Origin: CAWEFA01 sp963851385
GTDB taxonomy: Bacteria; Bacteroidota; Bacteroidia; Bacteroidales; DTGW01
Length of the DNA stretch: 64,000 bases
Reading direction: 5' to 3'
NCBI GenBank assembly: GCA_963851385.1
Contig: CAWKPE010000014.1
Coordinates: forward strand, 62,001 to 126,000
Below, one piece after another: positions 1 through 7,703 of the stretch; positions within the stretch are counted from its first letter, which is position 1, and each line of letters opens with the position of its first letter. The position numbers were made by a program, and so were the translations under genes. The notes under the pieces were generated by a model. The model was not told the DNA's origin and ran no database searches. It saw nothing but the letters and a program-made list of their open reading frames with translations.

Positions 1-482
1 TTAGTTATATTTTGCAAAAGACCTTTCAGTATAACGATTTGCCCATTATTAAAAACTGGCTCTCCAATGTCTCTTACCCAAAGTTGTTTACCTTTCGCAG
101 TATAAAATTTTAATTCCAAATCCCATTGAGTTCCTTTTGAGATTGCTTTATCAATAGCCTGTTGAAGCACTATTCTTGATTCTGGCGAGTAGTAATTCAA
201 AATGGTTTCAAAATGAGGAACATAAGTAAATGGAAGTTCGTAAATTTTATAGATTTCTTCAGTCCAGCGCAATATTCCTGTATCAAAAACATATTCCCAT
301 TCTCCTATTTCAACAATTTCCTTAGTAGGTTTTTTTAAATCAATTTTTCTTTTTGTTTGAAATGAGTCTAAATTGGTGATATCTAAATTTTCATTAGTAA
401 TCATTGGACGATTTGTATCATTAATACTAGTAGAAATTATCTTCTTCTTGAATAATATTCTTATTTTTTTAATTAATTTCAT
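1..482 (-). CDS. PAS-domain sensor protein, C-terminal part outside the window
   Basis: An open reading frame runs from an ATG at 482 off the left edge, giving at least 160 codons without a stop. The first 55 residues are basic and low in complexity. From about residue 58 the sequence resembles a PAS_3-type fold: a GEWEYVFDTG strand, a W-x-x-E-I-Y-K-I-Y-E-L helix, and a late strand with KGKQLWVRDIGEP near residues 130-142. In Bacteroidota such proteins usually continue into more PAS domains and a histidine kinase or GGDEF/phosphatase output, but the output domain is not visible here. It diverges from the ankyrin gene at 819 across about 340 bp of AT-rich DNA. The PAS call is from motif pattern only; ligand and function are unknown. 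Confidence 0.75.
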   Translation of the reverse strand, partial: MKLIKKIRILFKKKIISTSINDTNRPMITNENLDITNLDSFQTKRKIDLKKPTKEIVEIGEWEYVFDTGILRWTEEIYKIYELPFTYVPHFETILNYYSPESRIVLQQAIDKAISKGTQWDLELKFYTAKGKQLWVRDIGEPVFNNGQIVILKGLLQNIT

Positions 483-818
483 TTGCAAACAATAAACTGA
501 TTACAATCTTTTTGCTATAATAGTTATTTAACAAAATGAAGGTTATTCATTAAAATATTAATGTTAAAAATGATTACTGAACTAAATTTAAACAATAAAA
601 ACCAAATATTTCACTATTCTGAGAAATTTTCATTAAAAAAATTAAATCAAATATATTTCTTAAATATATTGAAAATTAGATTATTGTATAATATAGTCAT
701 CAACGTTTTTGAATAAAGATTATACAATAATTTTAATATAATCATGTTCTAAGATCAGGGATAATAATTCTTTATGTATTATCTTTATTCGAAATATTTA
801 AACTGTCACTTGATTCGG
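483..818. other. AT-rich divergent intergenic region
   Basis: About 335 bp of very AT-rich DNA separate the divergent PAS gene and ankyrin gene, so it should hold both promoters. I see no convincing RNA gene, inverted repeat or coding region. An in-frame ATG at 774 would extend the ankyrin protein by 15 residues, but that extension would spoil its signal peptide. Confidence 0.4.
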
Positions 819-2255
819 ATGAAAAGATATTTAAAATTGAAAATTTTCACTTTCTTGATTACCTTATTAAATACAGGGGCAATATATGCTGGTATGTCAG
901 GTGGTAAGTTTTTAACAGATTATGATTCTGTACAGTATATCCCTAATGACAATGAATATAATATTGTAATTGCAGCGTTAAAAGGTGATTATACAATTGT
1001 AGAAGGTTTGCTGGAAAAAGGAGTTAATCCGAACTCAATGCTTGAAGATGGCACAACTCCTCTAATTTATGCTGCTCAATCGGGTAGTTTTCAAATATGC
1101 AAGTTATTGGTTTCAAAGGGTGCTATAATTAATTACAAGCCAGCAACAGGTTATACAGCTTTAATTGCAGCTATCAGGGGGGGGTATTCGCAAATAGTAG
1201 AATTCCTTATTGAAAAGGGAGCTGATATTAATTTAACAGATGATATGGGGCGTACGGCTTTTATTTATGCTGCAGCAAATGGAGACTCAATAATGTGTGA
1301 AAAATTGTTATCACTTAATGCAAACTTAAGTTTGAAAGATAATACTGGCACAAATGCCTTAATGGTAACAATTATAAATCGCAGGTTAAAATTAGCCACA
1401 ATGTTGCTCGAAAAAGGAATTGATGCTAATACATCGGATGTTGATGGAGTAACACCAATGATGGTAGCAGTGGCCAATAATGATTATGATGCAATCGAAC
1501 TTCTTTTAAAATATGGTGCAGATATTAATCGGAAAAGCAGGCATAAGGAAACAGTATTGACTATTGCTATTGAAAAAAATGATGAGGCTTTGGTGCGTTA
1601 CATAGTAAAGAAAGGAGCAAACGTGAACCAAAAACTTACACTTGCTGAAACACCACTTACTATTGCGCATTACAATAAACATGATGATTTTATTATTGAA
1701 GCTCTGCAGGATTTAGGTGCCAGGCAAAATGCTATACCTGATTTTCGCAGGATTACTTTAGGTCCTGAATTTACTATGAATTTTGATGATTTTATGGCTG
1801 GCTTTAATTTTGGCACAAAAGAATATAAGTACAACCTTGACCTGACAGCAGGTATTGTTTTCAGACCATTTGCAACGAGAGTACTTATGCACGATTCCGC
1901 AAATTATTACTTTCAATATTGGGAGCAGCGTAATTTTGTTTATTTAGGTATTAATAAGAATATCAAGTTAACAAAATATACCAGTAAGTCAGCAGGAGGA
2001 ATAACAATAGGACTAAAAGAACTATACACTTTTGGTAAATTCAGAGGTACGATACTAAATTCAGGTAATAATTTTTTGTTAACTCCTGAAATTGGTTTTT
2101 TTCATATGTTTTTTGGAACACAATTTAACGTGGTGTATCAATATATGAATTTTGGCTTAACAGGTGTTTCTCCTCATAGAATTAGTATTACTGCTAAATT
2201 TATTTTACATGGCAGTAATAATTTTAATGCTAATTTATATAGGCCATGGAATTAA
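819..2255 (+). CDS. Secreted ankyrin-repeat protein with C-terminal outer-membrane barrel-like domain
   Basis: The start at 819 (MKRYLKLK) gives a typical signal peptide ending near IYAG; an ATG at 774 in the same frame would add 15 residues ahead of it. About eight ankyrin repeats follow (roughly residues 45-300 of the mature frame), with recurring G-x-T-P-L/A-L-I-x-A-A and LL-x-K-G-A-x-I-N motifs. The last 170 residues are not ankyrin. They alternate aromatic and polar residues in strands and end in a strand-like ISITAKFIL segment, as in small outer-membrane barrels. The inference is a cell-envelope protein whose repeats bind a partner, possibly anchored by the barrel. It overlaps the downstream lipoprotein gene by 10 bp, suggesting co-translation. 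The barrel is inferred from residue pattern, not homology. Confidence 0.75.
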   Translation: MKRYLKLKIFTFLITLLNTGAIYAGMSGGKFLTDYDSVQYIPNDNEYNIVIAALKGDYTIVEGLLEKGVNPNSMLEDGTTPLIYAAQSGSFQICKLLVSKGAIINYKPATGYTALIAAIRGGYSQIVEFLIEKGADINLTDDMGRTAFIYAAANGDSIMCEKLLSLNANLSLKDNTGTNALMVTIINRRLKLATMLLEKGIDANTSDVDGVTPMMVAVANNDYDAIELLLKYGADINRKSRHKETVLTIAIEKNDEALVRYIVKKGANVNQKLTLAETPLTIAHYNKHDDFIIEALQDLGARQNAIPDFRRITLGPEFTMNFDDFMAGFNFGTKEYKYNLDLTAGIVFRPFATRVLMHDSANYYFQYWEQRNFVYLGINKNIKLTKYTSKSAGGITIGLKELYTFGKFRGTILNSGNNFLLTPEIGFFHMFFGTQFNVVYQYMNFGLTGVSPHRISITAKFILHGSNNFNANLYRPWN

Positions 2256-2716
2256 AATATAACTCTAAAAAGTTTTTTCTCATTTCGACACTAATATTAT
2301 TAGTTGTTTTAACAATGTTGGTTGGATTATTTTCATGTAAAAATGAAAGTACTAATGACAATGGTGATTGCATTTGTGAAACCAGTGAGAAACCAGATAG
2401 TGCATTTTTGAATATTAAGGTGACTATTAATGATGAAAATCCTTATGTGCTTCTGACAGTTTATAAGGATAAATTTGATCCTAATAGAACAGATACGACT
2501 GGTTATCTTTCGTTTATTGATACTGCCCGCACTGAAAATTACAGGCATTTTGTACCTGTTGATTCTTATTATTCAGTTAAGGCAAAATATAAATCGGGTA
2601 ATAAAATTATTTATGCTATTGATGGAGGTGTTTTTCAAGCACAGCAAGAATCAGGATGTAGTAATACTTGCTGGCAAATGGTCGGTGGTCAATTAGATGC
2701 AAGATTTGGCATTTAA
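2246..2716 (+). CDS. Hypothetical lipoprotein
   Basis: A 156-aa protein with a long hydrophobic N-terminus and a lipobox-like LFSC, followed by a Ser/Thr/Asp-rich linker, so it is probably exported and lipid-anchored. The mature part contains two further Cys pairs (DCICE near residue 42 and SGCSNTCW near residue 138) and looks beta-rich. The ATG lies inside the end of the ankyrin gene (10-bp overlap), making a tight two-gene unit. I do not recognise a family. The partner relationship with the ankyrin protein is inferred from position only. Confidence 0.65.
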   Translation: MELKYNSKKFFLISTLILLVVLTMLVGLFSCKNESTNDNGDCICETSEKPDSAFLNIKVTINDENPYVLLTVYKDKFDPNRTDTTGYLSFIDTARTENYRHFVPVDSYYSVKAKYKSGNKIIYAIDGGVFQAQQESGCSNTCWQMVGGQLDARFGI

Positions 2717-2847
2717 ATAAAGCCAATAGCAATAATAAATTTAAATTGAATAAGTTATGAATAAAGTCAATATAATAATAATCAATAACTTTTTCATAAT
2801 TCTTCAATTTCTCTTTTATTGGATAGGTTGATTAAACAATATTTAAA

Positions 2848-3945
2848 GTGCATATTAAATCATATAAAAATCAAACCAAGCTATTAATTTTTATCTTATT
2901 AATTTCATTTCTATTTATTTCTGCTTGTTCTCTTAACGATAACTCGTATGAAAAAAGTGTTATAGTAAGAAATATAATTAATAATATAGATACAATTACG
3001 TTTTGGGACAAATCATCAGTTTATGTTATCCAGAAATCTGATTTTTCAATAAAAGATACTTTGATCATCCAATCGGGTACTATTATAAAATTTGATCCAG
3101 ACAGTAATTGCTCAATTAATATTTCAGGGAACGGACTATTAGTTGCGCAGGGTTCTACTTCCGAACCAATTATTTTCACTTCTTCGAATGATCCCAAATA
3201 TAATAATGTATTACAACAGACAAAAAATCCACAAGCAGGAGACTGGAATGCAATTAATATAAACAGCAATAATGTATCTGTATTTAACTTTTGTGAATTT
3301 TATTATGGTGGCGGCGGTGAACAAAAAAGTACAATAAAAATAGGCCTTGAATCTTCTGCTAATATTACCAATTGCACATTTGCTCATAATGATGGTGGTG
3401 ATTTGAGCACAGGTAATGGAGTTATTGATGCCAGCCAATCTTCTTCAAAAACAATAATACAGTACAATATTTTTTATTCAAATAATCTGCCAATTTCTAT
3501 AAATACCTTGTATAGTATGGATAATTCAAATATTTTTCATAATCCAATAGATACTTTACAACAAAATAAATACAATGGTATACTGGTAAAAACACCAAAT
3601 CCGGTTAATAATTCTTTAGAATGGTCTGAAGATGAAGTAGCGTATGTAATCTCCGGGCCAAATTTTGACATTACGCCCAATGCATCTTTATTATTTGGAA
3701 ATAATGTAACTATTAAATTTATGAAAGAAGCAAAAATGACTATTGAAGGTGCAAATTCAACTTTAATTAATTACAATGGACCCGGAGTTGTTTTTACTTC
3801 TATTTTTGACGATAATCATAAAGGTGATACAAATGGTGATGGCAATGCCACAACACCTCAAAATGGAGATTGGAGTATATCGGTAGCTGATACCCTGACA
3901 TTCGAAAGAGGAAATATTTTTTATGCAACTTTTATCAATAAATGA
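2848..3945 (+). CDS. Lipoprotein with right-handed beta-helix character
   Basis: A 365-aa reading frame starting at a GTG (2848). The N-terminus is a lipoprotein signal with FISACS as lipobox. The mature protein has the pattern of a parallel beta-helix: repeated short strands rich in Asn, Ile and Gly (for example NISGNGLLVAQG, NINSNNVSVFNFCEFYYGGGG, IKIGLESSANITNCTF) and a late DTNGDGNATTPQNGDW segment resembling an Asp/Asn Ca2+-binding turn. Such helices in Bacteroidota envelope lipoproteins often bind or process glycans, but no catalytic residues can be named. It follows the previous lipoprotein on the same strand after 131 bp. The family is not certain. Confidence 0.65.
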   Translation: MHIKSYKNQTKLLIFILLISFLFISACSLNDNSYEKSVIVRNIINNIDTITFWDKSSVYVIQKSDFSIKDTLIIQSGTIIKFDPDSNCSINISGNGLLVAQGSTSEPIIFTSSNDPKYNNVLQQTKNPQAGDWNAININSNNVSVFNFCEFYYGGGGEQKSTIKIGLESSANITNCTFAHNDGGDLSTGNGVIDASQSSSKTIIQYNIFYSNNLPISINTLYSMDNSNIFHNPIDTLQQNKYNGILVKTPNPVNNSLEWSEDEVAYVISGPNFDITPNASLLFGNNVTIKFMKEAKMTIEGANSTLINYNGPGVVFTSIFDDNHKGDTNGDGNATTPQNGDWSISVADTLTFERGNIFYATFINK

Positions 3946-3970
3946 TTTTGATTTTTAACTCATTATATAA

Positions 3971-4100
3971 ATATCAAGGTCGTTTAGTCAAGAACTTATA
4001 ATAACCTTGTCATATTTCGACTACGCTCAATATGACCGTTTTGAAGTCACCCTGAGCGCAGTCGAAGGGTGATTTATGGTTAACTAAACGACATTGATAT
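3971..4100. repeat. Nested palindromic MITE/REP-like element
   Basis: The outer arms 3971-3988 and 4083-4100 are inverted repeats matching at 17 of 18 positions. Inside are two further hairpins: gtcatatt/aatatgac (4009-4016 and 4029-4036) and tcaccct/agggtga (4047-4053 and 4066-4072). The two hairpin loops are themselves nearly reverse complementary to each other (11 of 12), so the whole 130 bp can fold as a cruciform. The word CCCTGAGCGCAGTCGAAGGG is one I associate with repeats scattered through Bacteroidota genomes. It sits between two same-strand genes, where it could act as a transcript terminator or stabiliser. No coding capacity. Confidence 0.75.
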
Positions 4101-4192
4101 AAATATTAAAATTAAGTTAATTATTTCAGGCATATTGATTCTTTTATTATTCTAATTTTTGAAGTTTTATTTTACCAATGAATTAATTAGTA

Positions 4193-5521
4193 GTGCTGGA
4201 GAGATTTTTAAAATATATAAATACCAATCATCTTTTTTTACCTGAAGATAAAATCTTACTTGCTGTAAGTGGTGGTATTGATTCCAGGGTCATGTTACAT
4301 CTTTTTCATTCATCAGGTTTAAAGACAGCGATAGCTCATTGCAATTTTCGTCTTCGTGGTGAGCAATCTGATGCTGATGAATATTTTGTCAGAAAACTTG
4401 CTGAAGATTATAAAATGCCGTTTTATGTAATGCATTTCAATACAGGTGAATATGCTGAACTGCAAAAATTGAGCATTCAAATGGCAGCAAGAGAATTGCG
4501 TTACAATTGGTTTGAAAATTTACGCCAGTTGCACGGATTTCAATATATAGCCACTGCTCATAATGCAGATGATGCAATAGAAACTTTCTTTATTAATTTA
4601 CTTCGTGGTTCTGGAATTCATGGGTTAACCGGAATGAAAAACCGGAACGGTTTTTTAGTACGTCCTTTACTTTTTGCATTTAGAAGCGAGATAGAATTAT
4701 ATTGCAGCGCGAATAAATTGGAATATAGAAATGATTTATCAAATGACTCAGATGCATATTTACGAAACAAAATCAGGCATTCACTAATACCTGCGCTTTC
4801 TGAATTAAATTCCGAATTTAGAACAATAATGACTGACAACCTGGCTCGTCTGTCCGATGCTGAAAAAATCTATTCTGATTATATTAATAATTTTCAAGGA
4901 AATATTATAGAAACAAGAGAAGATGGAACAGTTCAAATTTCTATTGATAAACTCAATGAAAGTGCTATACCAAAATCATTGCTTTTTGAACTTTTAAAAA
5001 AATTCGGATTCTCATCAAAAACTTCTGCTGAGATATATGATAATATTGACGGTGAAACAGGAAGTGTTTATTATTCCGATGATAAAAGACTTATTAAAGA
5101 TCGCACTCAATTAATCATAACGCCAATTGAAAATCAGAAAGAGACTAAATTTTACATAGATGAAAATTCAAGTGAAATAGCCTTTCCTCTTCATTTAAAA
5201 ATTCAAAACATATCTGTTGATGAATATTCTATTTCATCTGACAAATATATTGCATCAATTGATGCAGATAAACTTAATTTTCCACTGCTTATGCGTCGCT
5301 GGCAAAAAGGAGATTATTTCAGACCTTTAGGAATGGATGGCATTAAAAAAGTGAGTGATTTTTTTATTGATTCTAAATTATCATTAGCTGACAAAGAAAA
5401 TACCTGGATACTGACAAGCGCGGGTGAAATTGTTTGGATTGTCGGTATGCGACTTGATGATCGTTTTAAAATAACCGAAAAAACCAAAAATATACTGCTA
5501 CTGACTTTGATGGATGTTTAA
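4193..5521 (+). CDS. tilS: tRNA(Ile)-lysidine synthase
   Basis: TilS attaches lysine to C34 of tRNA(Ile2) in an ATP-dependent reaction, changing the anticodon to read AUA. The 442-aa product has the PP-loop SGGIDS at residues 26-31, the family hallmark, then a TAHNADDAIETFF segment and IRHSLIPALSELN typical of the N-type ATPase core. The C-terminal TilS domain is present near residue 360 onward (RRWQKGDYFRPLGMDGIKKVSDFF). The start is a GTG at 4193. Length matches the family. The stop codon overlaps the first unit of a long octamer tandem repeat. Confidence 0.95.
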   Translation: MLERFLKYINTNHLFLPEDKILLAVSGGIDSRVMLHLFHSSGLKTAIAHCNFRLRGEQSDADEYFVRKLAEDYKMPFYVMHFNTGEYAELQKLSIQMAARELRYNWFENLRQLHGFQYIATAHNADDAIETFFINLLRGSGIHGLTGMKNRNGFLVRPLLFAFRSEIELYCSANKLEYRNDLSNDSDAYLRNKIRHSLIPALSELNSEFRTIMTDNLARLSDAEKIYSDYINNFQGNIIETREDGTVQISIDKLNESAIPKSLLFELLKKFGFSSKTSAEIYDNIDGETGSVYYSDDKRLIKDRTQLIITPIENQKETKFYIDENSSEIAFPLHLKIQNISVDEYSISSDKYIASIDADKLNFPLLMRRWQKGDYFRPLGMDGIKKVSDFFIDSKLSLADKENTWILTSAGEIVWIVGMRLDDRFKITEKTKNILLLTLMDV

Positions 5522-5660
5522 AAAGGTTAAAAGGTTAAAAGGTTAAAAGGTTAAAAGGTTAAAAGGTTAAAAGGTTAAAAGGTTAAAAGGTTAAAAGGTT
5601 AAAAGGTTAAAAGGTTAAAAGGTTAAAAGGTTAAAAGGTTAAAAGGTTAAAAGGTTAAAA
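5521..5660. repeat. Tandem octamer repeat, (AAAAGGTT) x 17.5
   Basis: 140 bp consist of 17 perfect copies of AAAAGGTT plus four more bases, with no interruption. The first A is the last base of the tilS stop codon. The purC gene, on the opposite strand, ends at 5730, so the array lies between two convergent 3' ends. Perfect units imply recent expansion by slippage or an assembly-sensitive locus. No spacers are present, so it is not a CRISPR. Confidence 0.95.
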
Positions 5661-5729
5661 TATCTACTTAAAGTCGCCCATACTTATTAATTATTAGTCA
5701 TTAGTCATTTTATTTCTTTTTTCTCCATC

Positions 5730-6677
5730 TTATAATTTTCTCAAAGCTTCATTTACATTTTTCTCTATCCGGGCTAAAATATCAGTCTCTTGCGATCTTT
5801 GAAATTTTTCGCCGGTAATATTTTCATAAAGCTCAATGTATCTTTCAGAAATTTGAAGAATAAATTCATCTGGTATAAAAGGTACACTTTGGCCTTCTTT
5901 ACCTTGAAAATTTTTTTCAATAAGCCATTGACGTACAAATTCTTTTGAAAGTTGTTTTTGCTCTTCACCTTTTTTTAGTCTGTCTTCATATCCCCAGGCA
6001 TAAAAATATCTTGAAGAATCGGGGGTATGAATTTCATCAATCAGATATATTTTGCCATCTTTTTTCCCGAATTCATATTTTGTGTCAACCAATATTAAAC
6101 CCATTTTGGTTGCTATTTCCGAACCACGTTCAAAAAGTTTATAGGTGTAATTTTCCATTGCTTCATAATCGGATTTAGAAACTATGCCCTGACTAATTAT
6201 TTCTTCTTTGGAAATATCTTCATCATGGCCTTCACTTGCTTTTGTAGTAGGAGTAATAATCGGACGATCAAATTTTTGATTTTCTACCATTTTATCTTTC
6301 ATAGGTACGCCGCATAACATCCTTTTGCCTGATTTATATTCGCGCCATGCGTGACCGGTTAAGTAACCCCTTATTACCATCTCAACTTTTAAGGGCTCAG
6401 CTTTATGACCGATAGTTACCATGGGATCAGGAGAACTAATTTTCCAGTTTGGAACAATGTTTTTTGTTGCATCCAGAAATTTGACAGCAATCTGGTTAAG
6501 CACTTGACCTTTGTAAGGAATTCCTTTTGGGAGCACCACATCAAATGCTGAAATTCGATCAGTAACAATCATTACCAAATATTGATCGTTGATATTGTAT
6601 ACATCGCGGACTTTTCCCACATATTTATTTTTTTGGCCCGGAAATTTAAAGTCTGTTTTTGTTATTGCTGTTGCCAT
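5730..6677 (-). CDS. purC: Phosphoribosylaminoimidazole-succinocarboxamide synthase
   Basis: SAICAR synthase joins aspartate to CAIR with ATP, step 8 of de novo purine synthesis. The 315-aa product has the N-terminal YVGKVRDVY motif (residues 19-27), ITDRISAFDV-like segment, the KAEPLKVEMVIRGYLTGHAWREY signature, and LVDTKYEFG / LIDEIHTPDSSRY near the C-terminal half. Length fits the longer eukaryote-like and Bacteroidota form (about 300-315 aa). It lies 43 bp downstream of xerD on the same strand, so the two may be cotranscribed. Confidence 0.96.
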   Translation of the reverse strand: MATAITKTDFKFPGQKNKYVGKVRDVYNINDQYLVMIVTDRISAFDVVLPKGIPYKGQVLNQIAVKFLDATKNIVPNWKISSPDPMVTIGHKAEPLKVEMVIRGYLTGHAWREYKSGKRMLCGVPMKDKMVENQKFDRPIITPTTKASEGHDEDISKEEIISQGIVSKSDYEAMENYTYKLFERGSEIATKMGLILVDTKYEFGKKDGKIYLIDEIHTPDSSRYFYAWGYEDRLKKGEEQKQLSKEFVRQWLIEKNFQGKEGQSVPFIPDEFILQISERYIELYENITGEKFQRSQETDILARIEKNVNEALRKL

Positions 6678-6720
6678 ATATTTTTGTTTTTTTTACAAAA
6701 TTAATTATTCCATAATAAAT

Positions 6721-7623
6721 TTATGCTCTTGGATGAAATCTTATTATGGCATCCCTGAGATATTCGCGATCCAGGTGAGTATATATTTCTGTTGTAAGTA
6801 TACTTTCGTGCCCCAGCATTTCCTGCACTGCTCTTAAATCTGCACCTCCTTCTACCAGATGCGAAGCAAAAGAATGGCGAAATGTATGTGGACTGATTTT
6901 CTTTTTCATTCCCTTTGCTTTAGCCAATCGCTTAATTATAGTAAAAATCATTACCCTGGAAAGCTTATGGCCTCTATTATTCAGAAAAACTATATTCTCG
7001 CTGTCTTTATTAGTTTTATAAAGTAAGCTGTTGCGATCCGGTAAATAATTTTTAATTTCCTGTATGGCTTTACCGCTGATGGGTACTAATCTTTCTTTAT
7101 TACCTTTTCCAATGACTTTGATAAAACCCATGTCAAAATAAAGGTTCGATAACCTCATATCTACAAGTTCTGAAACCCGTAAGCCGCAGCTATAAAGTGT
7201 TTCCAGCATTGCCTTGTTACGTCTGCCTTCAGGTTTGCTTAAATCTATTGCAGAAAGTAACCCGTCAATTTCCTGGACGGTCAATACTGTGGGTAATTTG
7301 CGTCCAATTCTCGGAGATTCAATAAGTGATGTCGGATCTGAATTTATCAAATCGTCTAATAATAAAAATTTATAGAATGTTCTAATTCCTGATAAAATTC
7401 GGGATTGACTGCGGGCGCTCATACCCAGCTCATTTACCCAGATTAGAAATTCCTGCAGATCATTATGATTTACTTTTTCTGGAGAAATAGATTTTTGCGT
7501 AGCTTCAAAGAAATGTTTTAGTTTAAACAAATCATTTTCATAAGCATCTACTGAATTCTGAGATAAGGATCTTTCAATTTTAAGATATTTTTTGAAATCT
7601 GATATTGCTTCATCCCAGGTCAT
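6721..7623 (-). CDS. xerD: Tyrosine recombinase XerD/XerC-type
   Basis: A 300-aa site-specific recombinase of the chromosome-dimer-resolution type. The N-terminal SAM-like core-binding domain covers about residues 1-90. The catalytic domain shows R149 (SCGLRVSE), K173 or K176 (IGKGNKER), H246 and R249 (HTFRHSF), H272 (LGHES) and nucleophile Y281 (EIYTHL), so it looks intact. Length and lack of extra domains favour a housekeeping Xer protein over an integrase; no attachment-site repeats or mobile genes flank it. The XerD rather than XerC choice is based on overall similarity and is less certain. Confidence 0.9.
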   Translation of the reverse strand: MTWDEAISDFKKYLKIERSLSQNSVDAYENDLFKLKHFFEATQKSISPEKVNHNDLQEFLIWVNELGMSARSQSRILSGIRTFYKFLLLDDLINSDPTSLIESPRIGRKLPTVLTVQEIDGLLSAIDLSKPEGRRNKAMLETLYSCGLRVSELVDMRLSNLYFDMGFIKVIGKGNKERLVPISGKAIQEIKNYLPDRNSLLYKTNKDSENIVFLNNRGHKLSRVMIFTIIKRLAKAKGMKKKISPHTFRHSFASHLVEGGADLRAVQEMLGHESILTTEIYTHLDREYLRDAIIRFHPRA

Positions 7624-7703
7624 GAACTTATTTTTATAAAATTGACGTAAATTTATATAATAAATCTTAGCGCATTTTTTGTTTATTAATAAATAAAACT
7701 AAT

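Noticed and set aside
5521..5660. Long tandem array as a CRISPR
   Set aside because: Units are contiguous 8-mers without spacers and no cas genes are near.
6721..7623. Tyrosine recombinase as an integrase of a mobile island
   Set aside because: Xer-like size and domains, housekeeping neighbours, and no att-like repeats or tRNA.
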